A stretch of DNA of 64,000 nucleotides, taken from NCBI RefSeq assembly GCF_003994335.1, contig NZ_PNQZ01000059.1, positions 1-64,000 on the forward strand. The letters are read 5' to 3'. Position 1 is the first letter of the stretch; the number at the start of each line of letters is the position of its first letter. Shown piece by piece: positions 46,639-57,230 of this stretch. Source of the stretch: Asaia sp. W19. Its GTDB lineage: Bacteria; Pseudomonadota; Alphaproteobacteria; Acetobacterales; Acetobacteraceae. Below the pieces are notes generated by a model. That model was not told where the DNA came from and made no database searches. It was given only the letters and a program-made list of their open reading frames with translations. Position numbers and translations under genes: made by a program.

Positions 46639-47703
46639 TCAATTCAGCCCTTCTGCTGCAAGCAGGGCTGTCTGCTCCTCCTGCGTCAGTGCATCGATGA
46701 TCTCGTCGAATTCGCCCAGCATCACCCGGTCAATCTTGTGCAGGGTCAGATTGATGCGGTGATCCGTCACCCTCCCCTGCGGAAAGTTGTAAGTGCGTAT
46801 CCGCTCCGAGCGATCGCCGGTGCCAACCTGTGATCTACGGTCGGCCGCGCGGCTGGCATGAGCCTGGGCGCGTTGCATCTCGTACAGGCGCGCGCGCAGG
46901 ATCTTCATGGCTTTCGCCTTGTTCTTGTGCTGGCTTTTCTCTTCCTGCATCGCCACCACAATGCCGCTGGGCATGTGGGTGATACGAACGGCGCTTTCGG
47001 TCTTGTTGACGTGCTGCCCGCCGGCACCTGAAGCGCGATAGACATCGATACGCAGATCGCCCTCGTCAATCGCTACATCCACCTCTTCAGCCTCGGGCAT
47101 GATGGCGACCGTCACTGTTGAGGTATGGATACGCCCCTGGCTCTCCGTGGCGGGAACGCGCTGCACACGATGCACCCCCGACTCATACTTCAATCGGGCA
47201 AAGACCGATCGACCAGACACGGTGGCGACGCCTTCCCGTAGCCCGGAAAGGTCGCTCTCGTCATATTCCATGATTTCGAAACGCCAGCCATGGAGATCGG
47301 CGAAGCGCTTATAGGCGCCGAAGAGTTCGGCCGCGAAAAGTGCAGCCTCATCTCCGCCCGCAGCGGGACGGATTTCCAAAATGGCGCTGCGCTCATCCGC
47401 CTCGTCACGCGGCAGCAAGGCAAGACGCACCTGCTGATGCAAACCACCGAGCTGGCGCTCGATGACCTCGATCTCACCCTGTGCAAGCTCCCGCATCTCG
47501 GGGTCGTCCAGCAGAGTCTGCGCCTCCTTATGCGCCGCCTCCGCCTGACGATAGGCAAGAATGGACGACACAACCGGCTCGAGTTCGGCAAATTCGCGCG
47601 ACGCCCGCACGAAATCCTCACCCTGCATCTCGCCGCTGGACATCATCGCCTGCAGTTCATCCGACCGGGCGACAATACGCTCCAGCCTGTCGTCCAGTGC
47701 CAC
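46639..47703 (-). CDS. prfA: Peptide chain release factor 1
   Basis: RF1, 354 residues, which reads UAG and UAA stops and triggers peptidyl-tRNA hydrolysis at the ribosome. The catalytic GGQ is in [18 protein letters not shown], methylated by PrmC on its Gln. The stop-codon recognition region, normally PxT (PAT/PVT), is visible as [14 protein letters not shown]. Length and C-terminus ([17 protein letters not shown]) are normal. It follows hisS by two bases on the same strand, so they are cotranscribed. Confidence 0.98.
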   Translation of the reverse strand: MALDDRLERIVARSDELQAMMSSGEMQGEDFVRASREFAELEPVVSSILAYRQAEAAHKEAQTLLDDPEMRELAQGEIEVIERQLGGLHQQVRLALLPRDEADERSAILEIRPAAGGDEAALFAAELFGAYKRFADLHGWRFEIMEYDESDLSGLREGVATVSGRSVFARLKYESGVHRVQRVPATESQGRIHTSTVTVAIMPEAEEVDVAIDEGDLRIDVYRASGAGGQHVNKTESAVRITHMPSGIVVAMQEEKSQHKNKAKAMKILRARLYEMQRAQAHASRAADRRSQVGTGDRSERIRTYNFPQGRVTDHRINLTLHKIDRVMLGEFDEIIDALTQEEQTALLAAEGLN

Positions 47704-47705
47704 GG

Positions 47706-48950
47706 TTACTGTGCTTTCAGGAAATGATCCGCCAGAGCGTCCAGGGCAATTTCGGTCTGCTCGCGTTTACCGAGGTCGCGCACCGTCACGGCGCCACGGG
47801 CCAACTCATCCTCACCCACAAGCACCATATGGGCTGCACCGGATTTGACGACGCGCTCCATACGCTTCTTGAGCGATGAACGGGTCTCGATCTCGGCAGC
47901 AAAACCCGCATTCCGCAGGCTCTGCGCTGCCGCGATGGCGGCAGCCAACGTCGCCTCACCCGTCGGCAGGATCGCGACAGGGCGCGGCTGAGCAGGAGCG
48001 GACTCGATCAGCAGTGCGAGACGTTCGATACCGCCTGCCCAGCCAATCGCTGGCGTAGCCGGACCGCCCATCTGGGCCACAAGCCCCTCATAGCGGCCCC
48101 CGGCGAGAACCGTGCCCTGAGCCCCAAGGCGGTCGGTCACGAACTCGAACGCAGTATGACTATAGTAATCGAGGCCGCGCACGATATGTGGATTCTCGAC
48201 AAAGCCAACACCGAACAGATCAAGCTTGCGACGCAGATCGTCCCAGAAGATTCGCGATGCCTCGTTCAGATAGGCGCCGAATTTCGGCGCTTCTTCCAGA
48301 AGCGCGCGGTCCTGCGGCGATTTGCTGTCGAGGATTCGCAACGGGTTGGCTTCGAGGCGGGCACGGCTCTCATCCGAGAGCGCCCCCTCATGCGCCTTGA
48401 AATACGCCACCAGAGCCTCACGCCATGCCTGTCGGCTGTCGAGATCCCCCAGCGTGTTGATTTCGAGGGTGACTGCGTCGCCCAGACCCAGCGCCTTGAG
48501 GATGGCATGCGCCATAGCGATGGTCTCGGCATCCATCAGAGGATCAGTTGCGCCCAGCAACTCGGCCCCGATCTGATGAAACTGACGAAAGCGCCCCTTT
48601 TGCGGGCGCTCGTAGCGGAACATCGGCCCGTTATAAAAGACGCGCTGCGGGAGGGCCTGGGTCAGACCGTTGGTCACGAAGGCGCGACAGATAGCCGCCG
48701 TTCCTTCCGGGCGCAGGGTAAGACTATCGCCGCCGCGATCCTCGAACGTGTACATCTCCTTGGTGACGACGTCCGAGGTGTCGCCCAGCGTGCGGGAGAA
48801 CACGCGCGTGTCTTCGAAGATCGGTGTCGACCACTCTTCATAGCCATAACGGCGCGTGACTTCGCGCGCCGTCTCCACCACATGGGCATGGCGGCGCGCG
48901 GTATCGCCAATCAGGTCATGCGTGCCGCGAACCGGCTGCAACTGGCTCAT
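47706..48950 (-). CDS. hisS: Histidyl-tRNA synthetase
   Basis: A class II aminoacyl-tRNA synthetase of 414 residues that charges tRNA-His. Motif 1 and 2 regions are visible: [27 protein letters not shown] and [18 protein letters not shown]. The histidine-specific sequence is [14 protein letters not shown]. The anticodon-binding domain covers about residues 320-414 ([22 protein letters not shown]). It lies between ispG and prfA, four and two bases apart. Confidence 0.98.
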   Translation of the reverse strand: MSQLQPVRGTHDLIGDTARRHAHVVETAREVTRRYGYEEWSTPIFEDTRVFSRTLGDTSDVVTKEMYTFEDRGGDSLTLRPEGTAAICRAFVTNGLTQALPQRVFYNGPMFRYERPQKGRFRQFHQIGAELLGATDPLMDAETIAMAHAILKALGLGDAVTLEINTLGDLDSRQAWREALVAYFKAHEGALSDESRARLEANPLRILDSKSPQDRALLEEAPKFGAYLNEASRIFWDDLRRKLDLFGVGFVENPHIVRGLDYYSHTAFEFVTDRLGAQGTVLAGGRYEGLVAQMGGPATPAIGWAGGIERLALLIESAPAQPRPVAILPTGEATLAAAIAAAQSLRNAGFAAEIETRSSLKKRMERVVKSGAAHMVLVGEDELARGAVTVRDLGKREQTEIALDALADHFLKAQ

Positions 48951-48954
48951 CTTC

Positions 48955-50109
48955 TCAGACGCCCGCCAGCGCGGCCTCGGCCTTCTGGGCCTCGTCCTGC
49001 GCAGCCTTTTCAGCTTCGATCTTCGCCACGCGCTCTTCCACGAGGTCGACGATATGCTCGATCATATCCTGACCTTCGTTCAGTCGATGATCCTGCTTGC
49101 CGGCCGAATAGACCATGTGGCGGCCAGCGCCACCACCGGTCACACCCAGATCGGTCATAAGGGCCTCGCCCGGGCCATTCACCACGCAACCGATGATGGA
49201 AAGCGTCAGCGGCGTCTTGATGTGCTGCAGGCGGTCTTCCAGGGTCTGCACCGTTTCAACCACGTTGAAGCCCTGGCGCGCACAGGACGGGCAGGAAATG
49301 ATCTTCACACCGCGATGGCGCAGGCCGAGGGATTTGAGAATGTCCCATCCAACCAGAACTTCCTCTTCCGGAGGGGCGGAAAGCGAGACGCGCATCGTAT
49401 CGCCCACGCCCGCCCAGAGCAGATTGCCCAGACCGATGGAGGATTTTACGGTACCGGCACGCTTCGACCCGGCTTCGGTGATGCCGATATGCAGCGGGTG
49501 GTCGCATACTTCGGCGAGCTGCTGATAAGCCGCGACGGCCATGAAGACGTCCGATGCCTTCACGCTGATCTTGAATTCGTGAAAATCATGATCCTGCAGG
49601 ATCTTGGCGTGTTCCAAAGCGCTCTCGACCAGCGCATCGGGGTTGGGCTCACCGTATTTCTCGAGCAGGTGCTTCTCGAGTGACCCGGCATTCACACCGA
49701 TACGGATGGAGCAGCCATAGTCACGCGCCGCATTCACGACCTCACGCACACGCTCGGCGCTACCGATATTACCGGGGTTGATACGCAGGCAGGCCGCGCC
49801 GGCCTTGGCGGCCTCGATAGCCCGCTTGTAATGGAAATGGATGTCCGCAACGATCGGCACATTCACTTCGCGCACGATCTCGGCAAGCGCTGCGGTGCTT
49901 TCCTCGTCCGGACAGGAAACGCGCACGATATCGACGCCCGCGATCTCCGACAGGCGGATCTGCTCGATTGTCGCCTTGGCATCCGATGTGAGCGTGTTGG
50001 TCATGGTCTGGACCGAAATCGGCGCATCGCCGCCGACCGCTACCTTGCCAACATGAATCTGACGGGATTTGCGACGTTCGATATACTGGTAGGGGCGATA
50101 TCCGCTCAT
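48955..50109 (-). CDS. ispG: 4-hydroxy-3-methylbut-2-en-1-yl diphosphate synthase
   Basis: The iron-sulfur enzyme of the MEP isoprenoid pathway (GcpE), 384 residues, which reduces MEcPP to HMBPP. The TIM-barrel part holds [17 protein letters not shown] and [13 protein letters not shown]. The [4Fe-4S] ligands lie in [13 protein letters not shown] and [12 protein letters not shown]. The ATG at 50109 has GGAGA seven bases before it, and the 15 extra codons of the longer frame are not conserved. The Glu/Ala/Lys-rich C-terminal tail ([18 protein letters not shown]) is longer than usual. Confidence 0.97.
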   Translation of the reverse strand: MSGYRPYQYIERRKSRQIHVGKVAVGGDAPISVQTMTNTLTSDAKATIEQIRLSEIAGVDIVRVSCPDEESTAALAEIVREVNVPIVADIHFHYKRAIEAAKAGAACLRINPGNIGSAERVREVVNAARDYGCSIRIGVNAGSLEKHLLEKYGEPNPDALVESALEHAKILQDHDFHEFKISVKASDVFMAVAAYQQLAEVCDHPLHIGITEAGSKRAGTVKSSIGLGNLLWAGVGDTMRVSLSAPPEEEVLVGWDILKSLGLRHRGVKIISCPSCARQGFNVVETVQTLEDRLQHIKTPLTLSIIGCVVNGPGEALMTDLGVTGGGAGRHMVYSAGKQDHRLNEGQDMIEHIVDLVEERVAKIEAEKAAQDEAQKAEAALAGV

Positions 50110-50255
50110 AATCTCGTCTCCGTAACGGGTGGCGCGGCAAGGCCTGCCGTGCACCCCGGGGGCGCTGCCGGAACCCCGTTCCGTGTCACCACCCCTTGTC
50201 CATTGTCATGTTGGCCAGAGCATCCCGATTGATCGAGGGCGCTCTGCCCGTCTTG

Positions 50256-51641
50256 TTAGCGCGGTTGCGCCGTCTTTTCCAATTGGCTTCGATTGAGCCG
50301 GTCCGTCTCGGACTCATGCTCGGCTGCCGTAACCTTTGGTGCGGCACCCGTCTTTTTCAAGGCTGCAGGAGCACCCGTCGCGCGTGAGGTGTCGCCATTC
50401 TGCGTCTCATCGTGCTGCGGCAGAGCGCTCTGACCCGGCAGGCCCTGCGCCGGGCCGGAGGACACGTTGCCGGGCATCGGGGCCGCGACAACGCTGCCCT
50501 CCTGTCCCAACTGGCCCGAGCGGATCGCGTCAGCCGTAACCGTCAGATTGCGACGTACTGCGCCAACGCGCCCCAGTGCGGCCGTGGTGACATCGCCGGC
50601 ACTCAGTGTCAGGCCGCCCGCGTTGCCAAGCGTCATATGGTAGGGGCCGTTCTCTTCCGGCCCCTGCCAGGTCTCGCCCGATTTCAGCACCCGACTGAAA
50701 ACGGTCGCGTTATTCTTGTCCCGGATCGACACCCAGGCATCTGCGCCCGCATGAAGAACGATCATGTTCGCAGCGGGTGACGCTGCAGTCGTCGCCACGG
50801 GATTAGCGGTATCCGGAGTGGCAGCGGCCGCGGGTGCCGGGACAGCGGGCGTCGTCGCGTTCGAGGGAGTCATTCCGGTGCTCGGTAGCGGCGGAGCGAC
50901 AGTAGCGGGCGCTGGGGTTAAGGCTGCGCTCTGCTGGCCATTCTGCTCAGCCGGTATGGCATGGGCTGGAAGCGGCACGGCACCGGGCTGATTCGCCGCG
51001 CCCTGAACGGCATTCCCGGCATTATCCGGACTGGCCGCGTTTCCCTGTCCAGTTCCCGCCTGCGCGGCATTCGTCTGGGCTGGGGCAAGCTGAGGGGACG
51101 GAGCAAGCCCCCGATCGGGCATGACCGCCGCAATCTGCGGCGACGTCGTGCCATGCTGCGTGACCCCAGGCATGATCTCCGCCACTGGCGGCATCTGATG
51201 GGTCGGGGCGGGATCAGCGCCAAAGAAGTGATAATAGCCGATATAGGTCCCGACCAGGACGGCCAGCCCCGCGCCGACCCAGAGCCCGACTGGCACGCCA
51301 CGCTCGGAGACGGGCTCAGGAAAACTCAACTCGGGCTTGGCCGCCAGCGCGCCACGGGCATCCTGCCGGAAACGCGCCACGGCCTGATCGGGGTCCATAC
51401 CCAGGGCGTGGGCATAGCTCCGAAGAAAGCCCAACGCGTAGGCGCTTCCCGGAAAAACAGACAGATTGCCTTCCTCGAGCGCGCGCAGGTAGGTCTCGCG
51501 GATACGTAGCCAGTTGGCCACATCTGGCAACGCCCAGCCGAGCTCATCGCGCCTGGCGCGCAAATCGGCCCCGAGGCCGCGTGCACCCTCGGCATTGCCG
51601 CCCTGCCATCCCGGAATACGGTCTGTCGTCTTCTCTGGCAT
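50256..51641 (-). CDS. RodZ-like helix-turn-helix membrane protein
   Basis: A 461-residue protein with a cytoplasmic Xre-type helix-turn-helix (about residues 22-85: LGADLRARRDELGWALPDVA, then YLRALEEGNLSVFPG), one membrane helix (about 118-135, VGLWVGAGLAVLVGTYIG), a long Pro/Ala/Thr-rich linker (about 140-295), and a DUF4115-type C-terminal domain (ADAWVSIRDKNNATVFSRVL). This is the layout of RodZ, which helps organise MreB and cell shape. The linker is unusually long and low in complexity. A polar tail ends the protein. It is upstream of ispG. Confidence 0.87.
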   Translation of the reverse strand: MPEKTTDRIPGWQGGNAEGARGLGADLRARRDELGWALPDVANWLRIRETYLRALEEGNLSVFPGSAYALGFLRSYAHALGMDPDQAVARFRQDARGALAAKPELSFPEPVSERGVPVGLWVGAGLAVLVGTYIGYYHFFGADPAPTHQMPPVAEIMPGVTQHGTTSPQIAAVMPDRGLAPSPQLAPAQTNAAQAGTGQGNAASPDNAGNAVQGAANQPGAVPLPAHAIPAEQNGQQSAALTPAPATVAPPLPSTGMTPSNATTPAVPAPAAAATPDTANPVATTAASPAANMIVLHAGADAWVSIRDKNNATVFSRVLKSGETWQGPEENGPYHMTLGNAGGLTLSAGDVTTAALGRVGAVRRNLTVTADAIRSGQLGQEGSVVAAPMPGNVSSGPAQGLPGQSALPQHDETQNGDTSRATGAPAALKKTGAAPKVTAAEHESETDRLNRSQLEKTAQPR

Positions 51642-51643
51642 GA

Positions 51644-52738
51644 TTACCCGATTGCGGTCTCTGTGGGGTGAAGATGCCCGCAACGGGCCTCTCTTGCAAC
51701 CAGCGCGTCCACGGCCTGCTCAACCAGATCGTGCAGGATCTCGGCAACCGGGCGTACGGCCTTCACCATACCTACCGACTGACCCGCCATGACCGAGCCC
51801 TCTTCCACGTCGCCCTCGATCACTGCACGACGCAGGGCGCCCGCCCAGAAATGCTCGATTTCGAGCTGGGCCTCTTCCTTGGTGAGTTCGCCGGAGGTGA
51901 AGCGCGTCAGCGTGGCCGCCTGGTGTGCCATGAAACGACGCGTTCCCGCGTTGCTCAAGCCGCGCACCGGAATGACGGGAAAACGCTCATCGATCTGGTT
52001 AGAGGTGACCGCATCACGGGCCGAGGCGCGCACAAAGGCCTTCTTGAAGGCTTCATGAGCGATACTTTCGCTGCTCGCTGCGAAGAGCGTTCCGAGCTGC
52101 GCGCCCGAGGCCCCCTGCTCGAGATAGCCCAGCACCGCATCGCCACGGGCCAGACCGCCCGCCACGAAAACCGGTACATCATGGATATGGGGCAGGATCT
52201 CCTGCGCCAGCACATTGAGGGACACCGGACCGACATGACCGCCAGCCTCCGACCCTTCGATCACGAGCGCTTCGATCCCCTGCTTGACCAGGCGCTTGCC
52301 GAGCGCGAGGGCCGGGGCGAAACCGATTGCCCGCGCGCCACCGTCGCGCACCTGCTTGATGGTCGCGCCGCTGGGCACGCCACCGGCCAGAACCACATGG
52401 CCAACCCTGGCCTCGACGCAAACATCGACGAGCTTATCCAGCTCGGGATGCATCGTGATCAGATTGACGCCAAAGGGCTTGTCGGTCAGGGCCTGGGTCG
52501 CGGCAATTTCCTCGGCCAGACGATCCGGGTTCATCGCACCGCAGGCGATCACACCAAAACCGCCAGCATTCGAAATGGCGGAGACCAGATTACGCTCGCT
52601 CACCCACGACATCGCGCCGCCGAGAATGGCGGTCGGGGCGCCCAGAAAGGCGCAGCCCGGTGCCCAGAGGCGCTCAAGCGTTGCGCGGGCTTTCTGACGA
52701 GCTTGCTGCTGAGCCTGATCAGTGTCGGTCATGCTCAT
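51644..52738 (-). CDS. Nitronate monooxygenase family flavoprotein
   Basis: A 364-residue FMN-binding TIM-barrel enzyme of the nitronate monooxygenase/2-nitropropane dioxygenase family, which also includes FabK enoyl-ACP reductases. Motifs are GGAMSWVSERNLVSAISNAGGFGVI, VVLAGGVPSGATIKQ, the flavin phosphate-binding EGSEAGGHVGP, and ALVSGGLARGD-like VFVAGGLARGDAVLGYL. Whether it oxidises nitronates or reduces enoyl-ACP is not decided by sequence. It overlaps lysC by four bases and ends two bases before rodZ, so they are likely cotranscribed. Confidence 0.85.
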   Translation of the reverse strand: MSMTDTDQAQQQARQKARATLERLWAPGCAFLGAPTAILGGAMSWVSERNLVSAISNAGGFGVIACGAMNPDRLAEEIAATQALTDKPFGVNLITMHPELDKLVDVCVEARVGHVVLAGGVPSGATIKQVRDGGARAIGFAPALALGKRLVKQGIEALVIEGSEAGGHVGPVSLNVLAQEILPHIHDVPVFVAGGLARGDAVLGYLEQGASGAQLGTLFAASSESIAHEAFKKAFVRASARDAVTSNQIDERFPVIPVRGLSNAGTRRFMAHQAATLTRFTSGELTKEEAQLEIEHFWAGALRRAVIEGDVEEGSVMAGQSVGMVKAVRPVAEILHDLVEQAVDALVAREARCGHLHPTETAIG

Positions 52739-53982
52739 TCCCCATCCAACCCGTAAGCCGTGTGCAGGGCGCGCATGGCGAGTTCCATGTATTCGGCGTC
52801 GATCAGCACCGAGATCTTGATCTCGCTGGTGGAGATCACCTGCACATTGATCCCGCGCTCGGCAAGGGTCTGGAACATGGTGCTGGCCATGCCGGAATGG
52901 GAGCGCATACCAATGCCCACGACGCTGATCTTGACCACGTCATTGGCGGTGTGGATCTCGCCATACTGGATATCGGCTCGCGCAGCCTCGAGCGCGGCGA
53001 GCGCGCGCGCCTGGTCGCCCTTGGGAACGGTGAAGGTCATGTTGGTCGAGCCATCGGAGCCGACGCTCTGGACGATCATGTCCACATTCACCCGCGCCTC
53101 GGTCAGGGGGCTGAAAATGGCGGCGGCGATGCCCGGACGGTCCGGAATGCGGCTGACTGAGATCTTTGCCTCGTCCAGAGAATAGGCGATCCCCGTGACC
53201 AGTTCCTTTTCCATCATCTCGTCCTCATCCACCACCAGCGATCCCGAGAGCTCCGTCTCGGGTTCAAAACTCGACAACACGCGCACGCGCACTTTTTCTT
53301 TCATGGCCAGACCGACTGAGCGCGTCTGGAGTACCTTGGCCCCTACCGAAGCCAGTTCGAGCATCTCCTCGAAGGTAATGCGATCCAGCTTCTTGGCCTT
53401 TTTTACGATACGCGGATCGGTGGTGTAGATTCCATCGACATCGGTATAGATATCGCAACGATCGGCCTTGATGGCCGCCGCCACGGCGACAGCCGAGGTA
53501 TCGGAGCCACCACGACCCAGCGTGCTGATCCGCTTACCCGGCGCGACACCCTGGAACCCGGCAATGACCGGCACCTCGCCCCGCTCCATGCAGGCGATCA
53601 ACGCCGCGCCTTCCACATCGCCAATACGGGCCTTGCCATGCGCCTCATCGGTACGGAAGGGGATCTGCCAGCCCTGCCAGGATCGGGCCGGAACGCCGAG
53701 CGCCTGGAGCGCAATGGCTGTGAGACCGCTCGTGACCTGCTCTCCACTGGCGACGACGGCATCGTATTCGCGTGCATCGGCCATCGGATCGAGCGCATTC
53801 ACATACCCGACCATCTGATTGGTGACGCCCGCCATGGCCGAAACCACCACCGCGACCTGATGCCCCTTTTCACGCTCCTTGCGCACGCGCTCGGCAACGG
53901 CGCGAATGCGGTCCAGATCAGCGACAGAGGTACCGCCAAACTTCATGACGATCCGGGTTGGGCACGGGTCTGAAGACGTCAT
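52735..53982 (-). CDS. lysC: Aspartokinase
   Basis: Aspartate kinase, 415 residues, which catalyses the first step towards lysine, threonine and methionine. The kinase domain begins RIVMKFGGTSVADLDRI and has TLGRGGSDTSAVAVAAAI; two ACT regulatory domains occupy about residues 265-415 (ISVSRIPDRPGIAAAIFSPL and ISVVGIGMRSHSGMASTMF). Feedback by lysine and threonine is expected for this type. The ATG at 53982 is shown; an ATG 12 codons later is also possible. It overlaps the next gene by ATGA. Confidence 0.97.
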   Translation of the reverse strand: MTSSDPCPTRIVMKFGGTSVADLDRIRAVAERVRKEREKGHQVAVVVSAMAGVTNQMVGYVNALDPMADAREYDAVVASGEQVTSGLTAIALQALGVPARSWQGWQIPFRTDEAHGKARIGDVEGAALIACMERGEVPVIAGFQGVAPGKRISTLGRGGSDTSAVAVAAAIKADRCDIYTDVDGIYTTDPRIVKKAKKLDRITFEEMLELASVGAKVLQTRSVGLAMKEKVRVRVLSSFEPETELSGSLVVDEDEMMEKELVTGIAYSLDEAKISVSRIPDRPGIAAAIFSPLTEARVNVDMIVQSVGSDGSTNMTFTVPKGDQARALAALEAARADIQYGEIHTANDVVKISVVGIGMRSHSGMASTMFQTLAERGINVQVISTSEIKISVLIDAEYMELAMRALHTAYGLDGE

Positions 53983-54154
53983 AATTGTGCACCTGGCTCC
54001 GTACGTAGCAGAAAGCGGTCAATCACAGAGCGCCGGGGAAGGATTTTCCAGCCTGCGATGTTGCGCAAGGAAAGGCCGGTCACATACTAAGTCCAGATCG
54101 CGCCGTCCAGATACTCTGGAACAACGGACCCATTTCTGTATGCCTGGAACCACA

Positions 54155-54889
54155 ATGCCGGATCACGCAGCCTCTTCCGTCTCTGATCGCGAGATCGCCC
54201 ATTTCGACCAGTTCGCCGCCACGTGGTGGGACCCCAAAGGCCCCATGAAGCCCCTGCACGATATGAACCCGATGCGTACGGAATGGGTCAACGCCCATCT
54301 TCGCCGACTGGAAGGGCTACGGGGCGGTCGGCTTTCTCTACTCGATATCGGCTGCGGTGCAGGCCTTGCGAGCGAGGCCTATGCGCGCATGGGGCATGAC
54401 GTTCTTGGGCTCGACGCCTCTCCAGAGGGAATCCGCGCGGCTCAGGCGCATCTGGCTGAGCATCCGCTCCCCGATAATTCCGGCCCCCTCACCTATCGTA
54501 ATGGCAGCGCCGAGGCGCTGGTGCGGGAGGGGCAGAGCTTCGATGCCATCTCGGCGCTTGAAGTGATTGAGCACGTCAATGACCCGCAGGAATTTCTCGG
54601 TCTACTGCGCAGCCTGACGCGTCCGGGCGGTCTGATCGCCGTGTCCACGCTCAATCGCACGCTGCTCTCGCTGGCCGTTGCCAAGATCGGAGCCGAATAT
54701 ATTGCGCGGCTCCTGCCCGTGGGCACACATGACTGGCAGAAATTCATCAAACCCGATGAGCTGCACAAAATGGGTCGCACGGTCGGTCTGCGCATGATCG
54801 ACGTGGCCGGAATGAGCTATCGCCCGATGCACTGGCGCATCACACGCGATACAAGCATCAATTACATCACGATGTTCGTGAGGGATTGA
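54155..54889 (+). CDS. ubiG: Ubiquinone biosynthesis O-methyltransferase
   Basis: A 244-residue SAM-dependent O-methyltransferase that methylates two hydroxyl groups during ubiquinone synthesis. UbiG features are the FAATWWDPKGPMKPLHDMNP N-terminal motif, SAM site LDIGCGAGLASEAYARMG, and VDALEV-like ISALEVIEHV. Start at 54155 has GGAA five bases before; 54140 is an alternative. It lies divergent from lysC, the usual arrangement in Acetobacteraceae and other Alphaproteobacteria. It feeds the quinone pool used by mqo. Confidence 0.97.
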   Translation: MPDHAASSVSDREIAHFDQFAATWWDPKGPMKPLHDMNPMRTEWVNAHLRRLEGLRGGRLSLLDIGCGAGLASEAYARMGHDVLGLDASPEGIRAAQAHLAEHPLPDNSGPLTYRNGSAEALVREGQSFDAISALEVIEHVNDPQEFLGLLRSLTRPGGLIAVSTLNRTLLSLAVAKIGAEYIARLLPVGTHDWQKFIKPDELHKMGRTVGLRMIDVAGMSYRPMHWRITRDTSINYITMFVRD

Positions 54890-54983
54890 GGGCCGTTCGG
54901 GATCGGAGGGGACAACCCAGCTGGTGTCCCCTTTCCCCTGCTGCGCATGAGGAGATGATCTCCCGCCACGCGCCGCATGACCC

Positions 54984-56246
54984 TCAGATTTCGGTATCCA
55001 TGAAAGCAAAGGTGGTCGGGCTGCCCACCGGTGTGAAGTTCTCGGTAAATCCGAGCTGGCCGCTGGCCTTGTCGATGCGGAACGAGGTCACGGCATCGCT
55101 GCGCTGATTAGCGCAGAAGAGGAAGCTGCCCGAAGGGTCGAACATCATGGCGCGGCCGTAATCGGCATGCATCCAGGCTTCGTCCTGCAGGGTCAGGGTT
55201 CCATCCTCCCCAACCTTGAACACGGCCAGCGAGTCACCAAGTCGGTTCGACGCATAGACAAAACGGTCATCAGCTGAGATCAGGATCTCGGCGGCCAGAG
55301 TGCTGCCGCGGAAATGCGACGTGACCGTGCTGACCGATTGCAGGTTGTTGATCGCACCGGTCTGGGGATCGAAGGCGCTGACAACGATCTTCGAGTCCTG
55401 CTCGCACAGATTATACATCAGCTTGCCGGAGCGGTTGAACTGGAAGTGACGGGGAGCACTGCCCGGCGTCATGTCGTAATAGGGCGTCTTGGCCGGAACG
55501 AGCTTGCCGGTCTGGAGGTTGAGCGTCCAGACATAGACGCGATCGAGCCCTGCATCATCGGCGATTACGAACTTTCCGCTCGGATCGCTCTGAATCATGT
55601 GGGGATGCGAGCCCGAGTGATCCGAAACCGCGAAATTGCCCTGGGGGTTGTCAGCGGCGCGCTCGGGCTGGCGGGGTCCCGTATTATGCACCACATCGGT
55701 TGCCGGTCCGAGCGAGCCATCGGGACGGATGGGCAGTACAGCTACAGAGCCACCCATGTAATTCGCCACCAGAATGTATCGTCCCGAGTGGTGAACGCTC
55801 AGATGCGCGGGTACCGCGCCACCGGAGCTGACGGCATTCAGCTTCTTGAGCGAACCGGTCTTGCGATCCACCGCGAAGGCCGTGACCGAGCCGTCACCAT
55901 CCTTGTTGAAATCGTCGATCTCGCTCAGCGCGTAGAGAAAGCGCTTGTCGTGAGACAGGGTGATGAAAGAGGGGCTGGCAATATCGGTAAAAGTCGTCAC
56001 CGGAGTCAGAACGCCGGTCTGGCGATCCATCTCGAACACCGCAATACCTTCGCCATTGCCCGCGCCACCCGGAGGCGCATGCTTGGTGTAGCCGCCTACG
56101 AAGCAGATGGTCTTGGAGACCGGTTTGGGCGGCGGCGGCGGTGTGGCCGGTGCCTGATCCGTTGCGTCCTGTGCCAGCGCGTGGCCACAGCCCAGAAGTC
56201 CCAATGTACCCAACGCAAAGCCGCGACGGGAAAGCGAAGTCGTCAT
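54984..56246 (-). CDS. Periplasmic lactonase-type beta-propeller protein
   Basis: A 420-residue member of the 6-phosphogluconolactonase/lactonase seven-bladed propeller family (YbhE-like). The N-terminus has a twin-arginine-like motif SRRGFALGTLGLLGCGHALA followed by a Pro-rich linker, which suggests export in folded form to the periplasm. Repeats such as GEGIAVFEMDRQTG, FLYALSEIDDFNK and FVYASNRLGDSLAVFKVG mark the blades. A periplasmic location suggests action on sugar lactones made by membrane dehydrogenases, as acetic acid bacteria oxidise sugars there; cytoplasmic Pgl activity is less likely. Confidence 0.85.
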   Translation of the reverse strand: MTTSLSRRGFALGTLGLLGCGHALAQDATDQAPATPPPPPKPVSKTICFVGGYTKHAPPGGAGNGEGIAVFEMDRQTGVLTPVTTFTDIASPSFITLSHDKRFLYALSEIDDFNKDGDGSVTAFAVDRKTGSLKKLNAVSSGGAVPAHLSVHHSGRYILVANYMGGSVAVLPIRPDGSLGPATDVVHNTGPRQPERAADNPQGNFAVSDHSGSHPHMIQSDPSGKFVIADDAGLDRVYVWTLNLQTGKLVPAKTPYYDMTPGSAPRHFQFNRSGKLMYNLCEQDSKIVVSAFDPQTGAINNLQSVSTVTSHFRGSTLAAEILISADDRFVYASNRLGDSLAVFKVGEDGTLTLQDEAWMHADYGRAMMFDPSGSFLFCANQRSDAVTSFRIDKASGQLGFTENFTPVGSPTTFAFMDTEI

Positions 56247-56281
56247 GTTCTGCTCTCAAGCTCCTCGAGCGATCCTCCCGC

Positions 56282-56845
56282 TCAGGGCAGTTTGCACTCC
56301 GGACCGATCGTGCCGTGATAACGGGTCCAGGTCTGCGTCTTGCCGAAGAGGGGGATTCCCAGAATGAACCCGCGCAGCTTGAGCACCTCAGACGACTCGG
56401 CATGGATACGGGCGTCGTAGGTCCGTCCGGTCTCCGGGTCGAGGATATGCCCCCGCCACACGTTCTCGTCCCTGATTAGTCGGAAATCGGTCAGCATGAC
56501 CAGCCCACATTGTGAACGTCCCCACACATCCTTGGGAACAGGCCCGTCATATTGCATGCCGATCAGCCTTCCGCAGAGCGTATCGCCACAATGTCCAATC
56601 TGGAACACACCATCGTGATCCTGCGCCAGCCACAGCCCCTCCTCAGGAGCTGGCGGATTACCCGCAATCTGGGCAAAGGCATCTCGGGACGGAGAAGAGA
56701 GGGCAAGAAGGAGAAGCGAACACAGGACGAGGCACCGCACAACCGCTGGACGCACGACCGACAAACGTTCGACAGATCGGCCTGCGACGCGGTCAGTTAT
56801 CCGAGCGATCGATCCACGGAACCGGGGTAAAGTCCACGCCTTCAT
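56282..56845 (-). CDS. DUF2147 domain-containing secreted protein
   Basis: A 187-residue protein with a signal-peptide-like segment (VVRCLVLCSLLLLALSSPS, about residues 36-54) and a DUF2147 domain: GLWLAQDHDGVFQIGHCGDTLCG, then GRTYDARIHAESSEVLKLRG and ending near QTWTRY. Function of the domain is unknown; it is likely periplasmic. The ATG at 56845 has GAAAGG eight bases before it and overlaps the end of the DUF1178 gene by 53 bases. Shorter GTG starts inside would remove this overlap. Confidence 0.82.
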   Translation of the reverse strand: MKAWTLPRFRGSIARITDRVAGRSVERLSVVRPAVVRCLVLCSLLLLALSSPSRDAFAQIAGNPPAPEEGLWLAQDHDGVFQIGHCGDTLCGRLIGMQYDGPVPKDVWGRSQCGLVMLTDFRLIRDENVWRGHILDPETGRTYDARIHAESSEVLKLRGFILGIPLFGKTQTWTRYHGTIGPECKLP

Positions 56846-57230
56846 CTTCGAGCCTTTCGCGTTCGGTATCGCTCATCGTGCCATAGATGCCGCGCGCCGG
56901 TTGCCGGTCACCATCCTGGTTCGCATCATGACGCCTCAACGCCTCTTCGGCAAATCGATCACCCACGTCTTCGCACTGCGCCTCAACCTCTTTCCGCAGC
57001 TGACGCAGGGCAAGGCGCAGCTGATCTACCGGAGAGAGCGGCGCAGGGTCTTTTCGCGCTATGGCGGGTCTGGCGAGCGCAGGCGCCATGAGGCTTTTGG
57101 ATACTTCCGTCGCGCCACACTCGGGACAGGAGACGAGCCCGGTTTCCTTCTGTCGATCGAAAGCGTCACCCGAGGGGAACCACCCCTCAAATTCATGCCC
57201 CGTCGGGCAATGCAGGCGATAGCAGATCAT
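56793..57230 (-). CDS. DUF1178 family protein
   Basis: A 145-residue protein with the DUF1178 opening MICYRLHCPTGHEFEGWF and a zinc-finger-like second Cys pair CPECGATEVSKSLMAPAL. Two Cys (residue 3 and 8 region) plus the CPEC pair could bind a metal. The C-terminus ends in the family-typical GIYGTMSDTERERLEDEGV region. Its ATG overlaps the grxC stop by four bases. Function is unknown; it is near-universal in Alphaproteobacteria next to grxC. Confidence 0.88.
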   Translation of the reverse strand: MICYRLHCPTGHEFEGWFPSGDAFDRQKETGLVSCPECGATEVSKSLMAPALARPAIARKDPAPLSPVDQLRLALRQLRKEVEAQCEDVGDRFAEEALRRHDANQDGDRQPARGIYGTMSDTERERLEDEGVDFTPVPWIDRSDN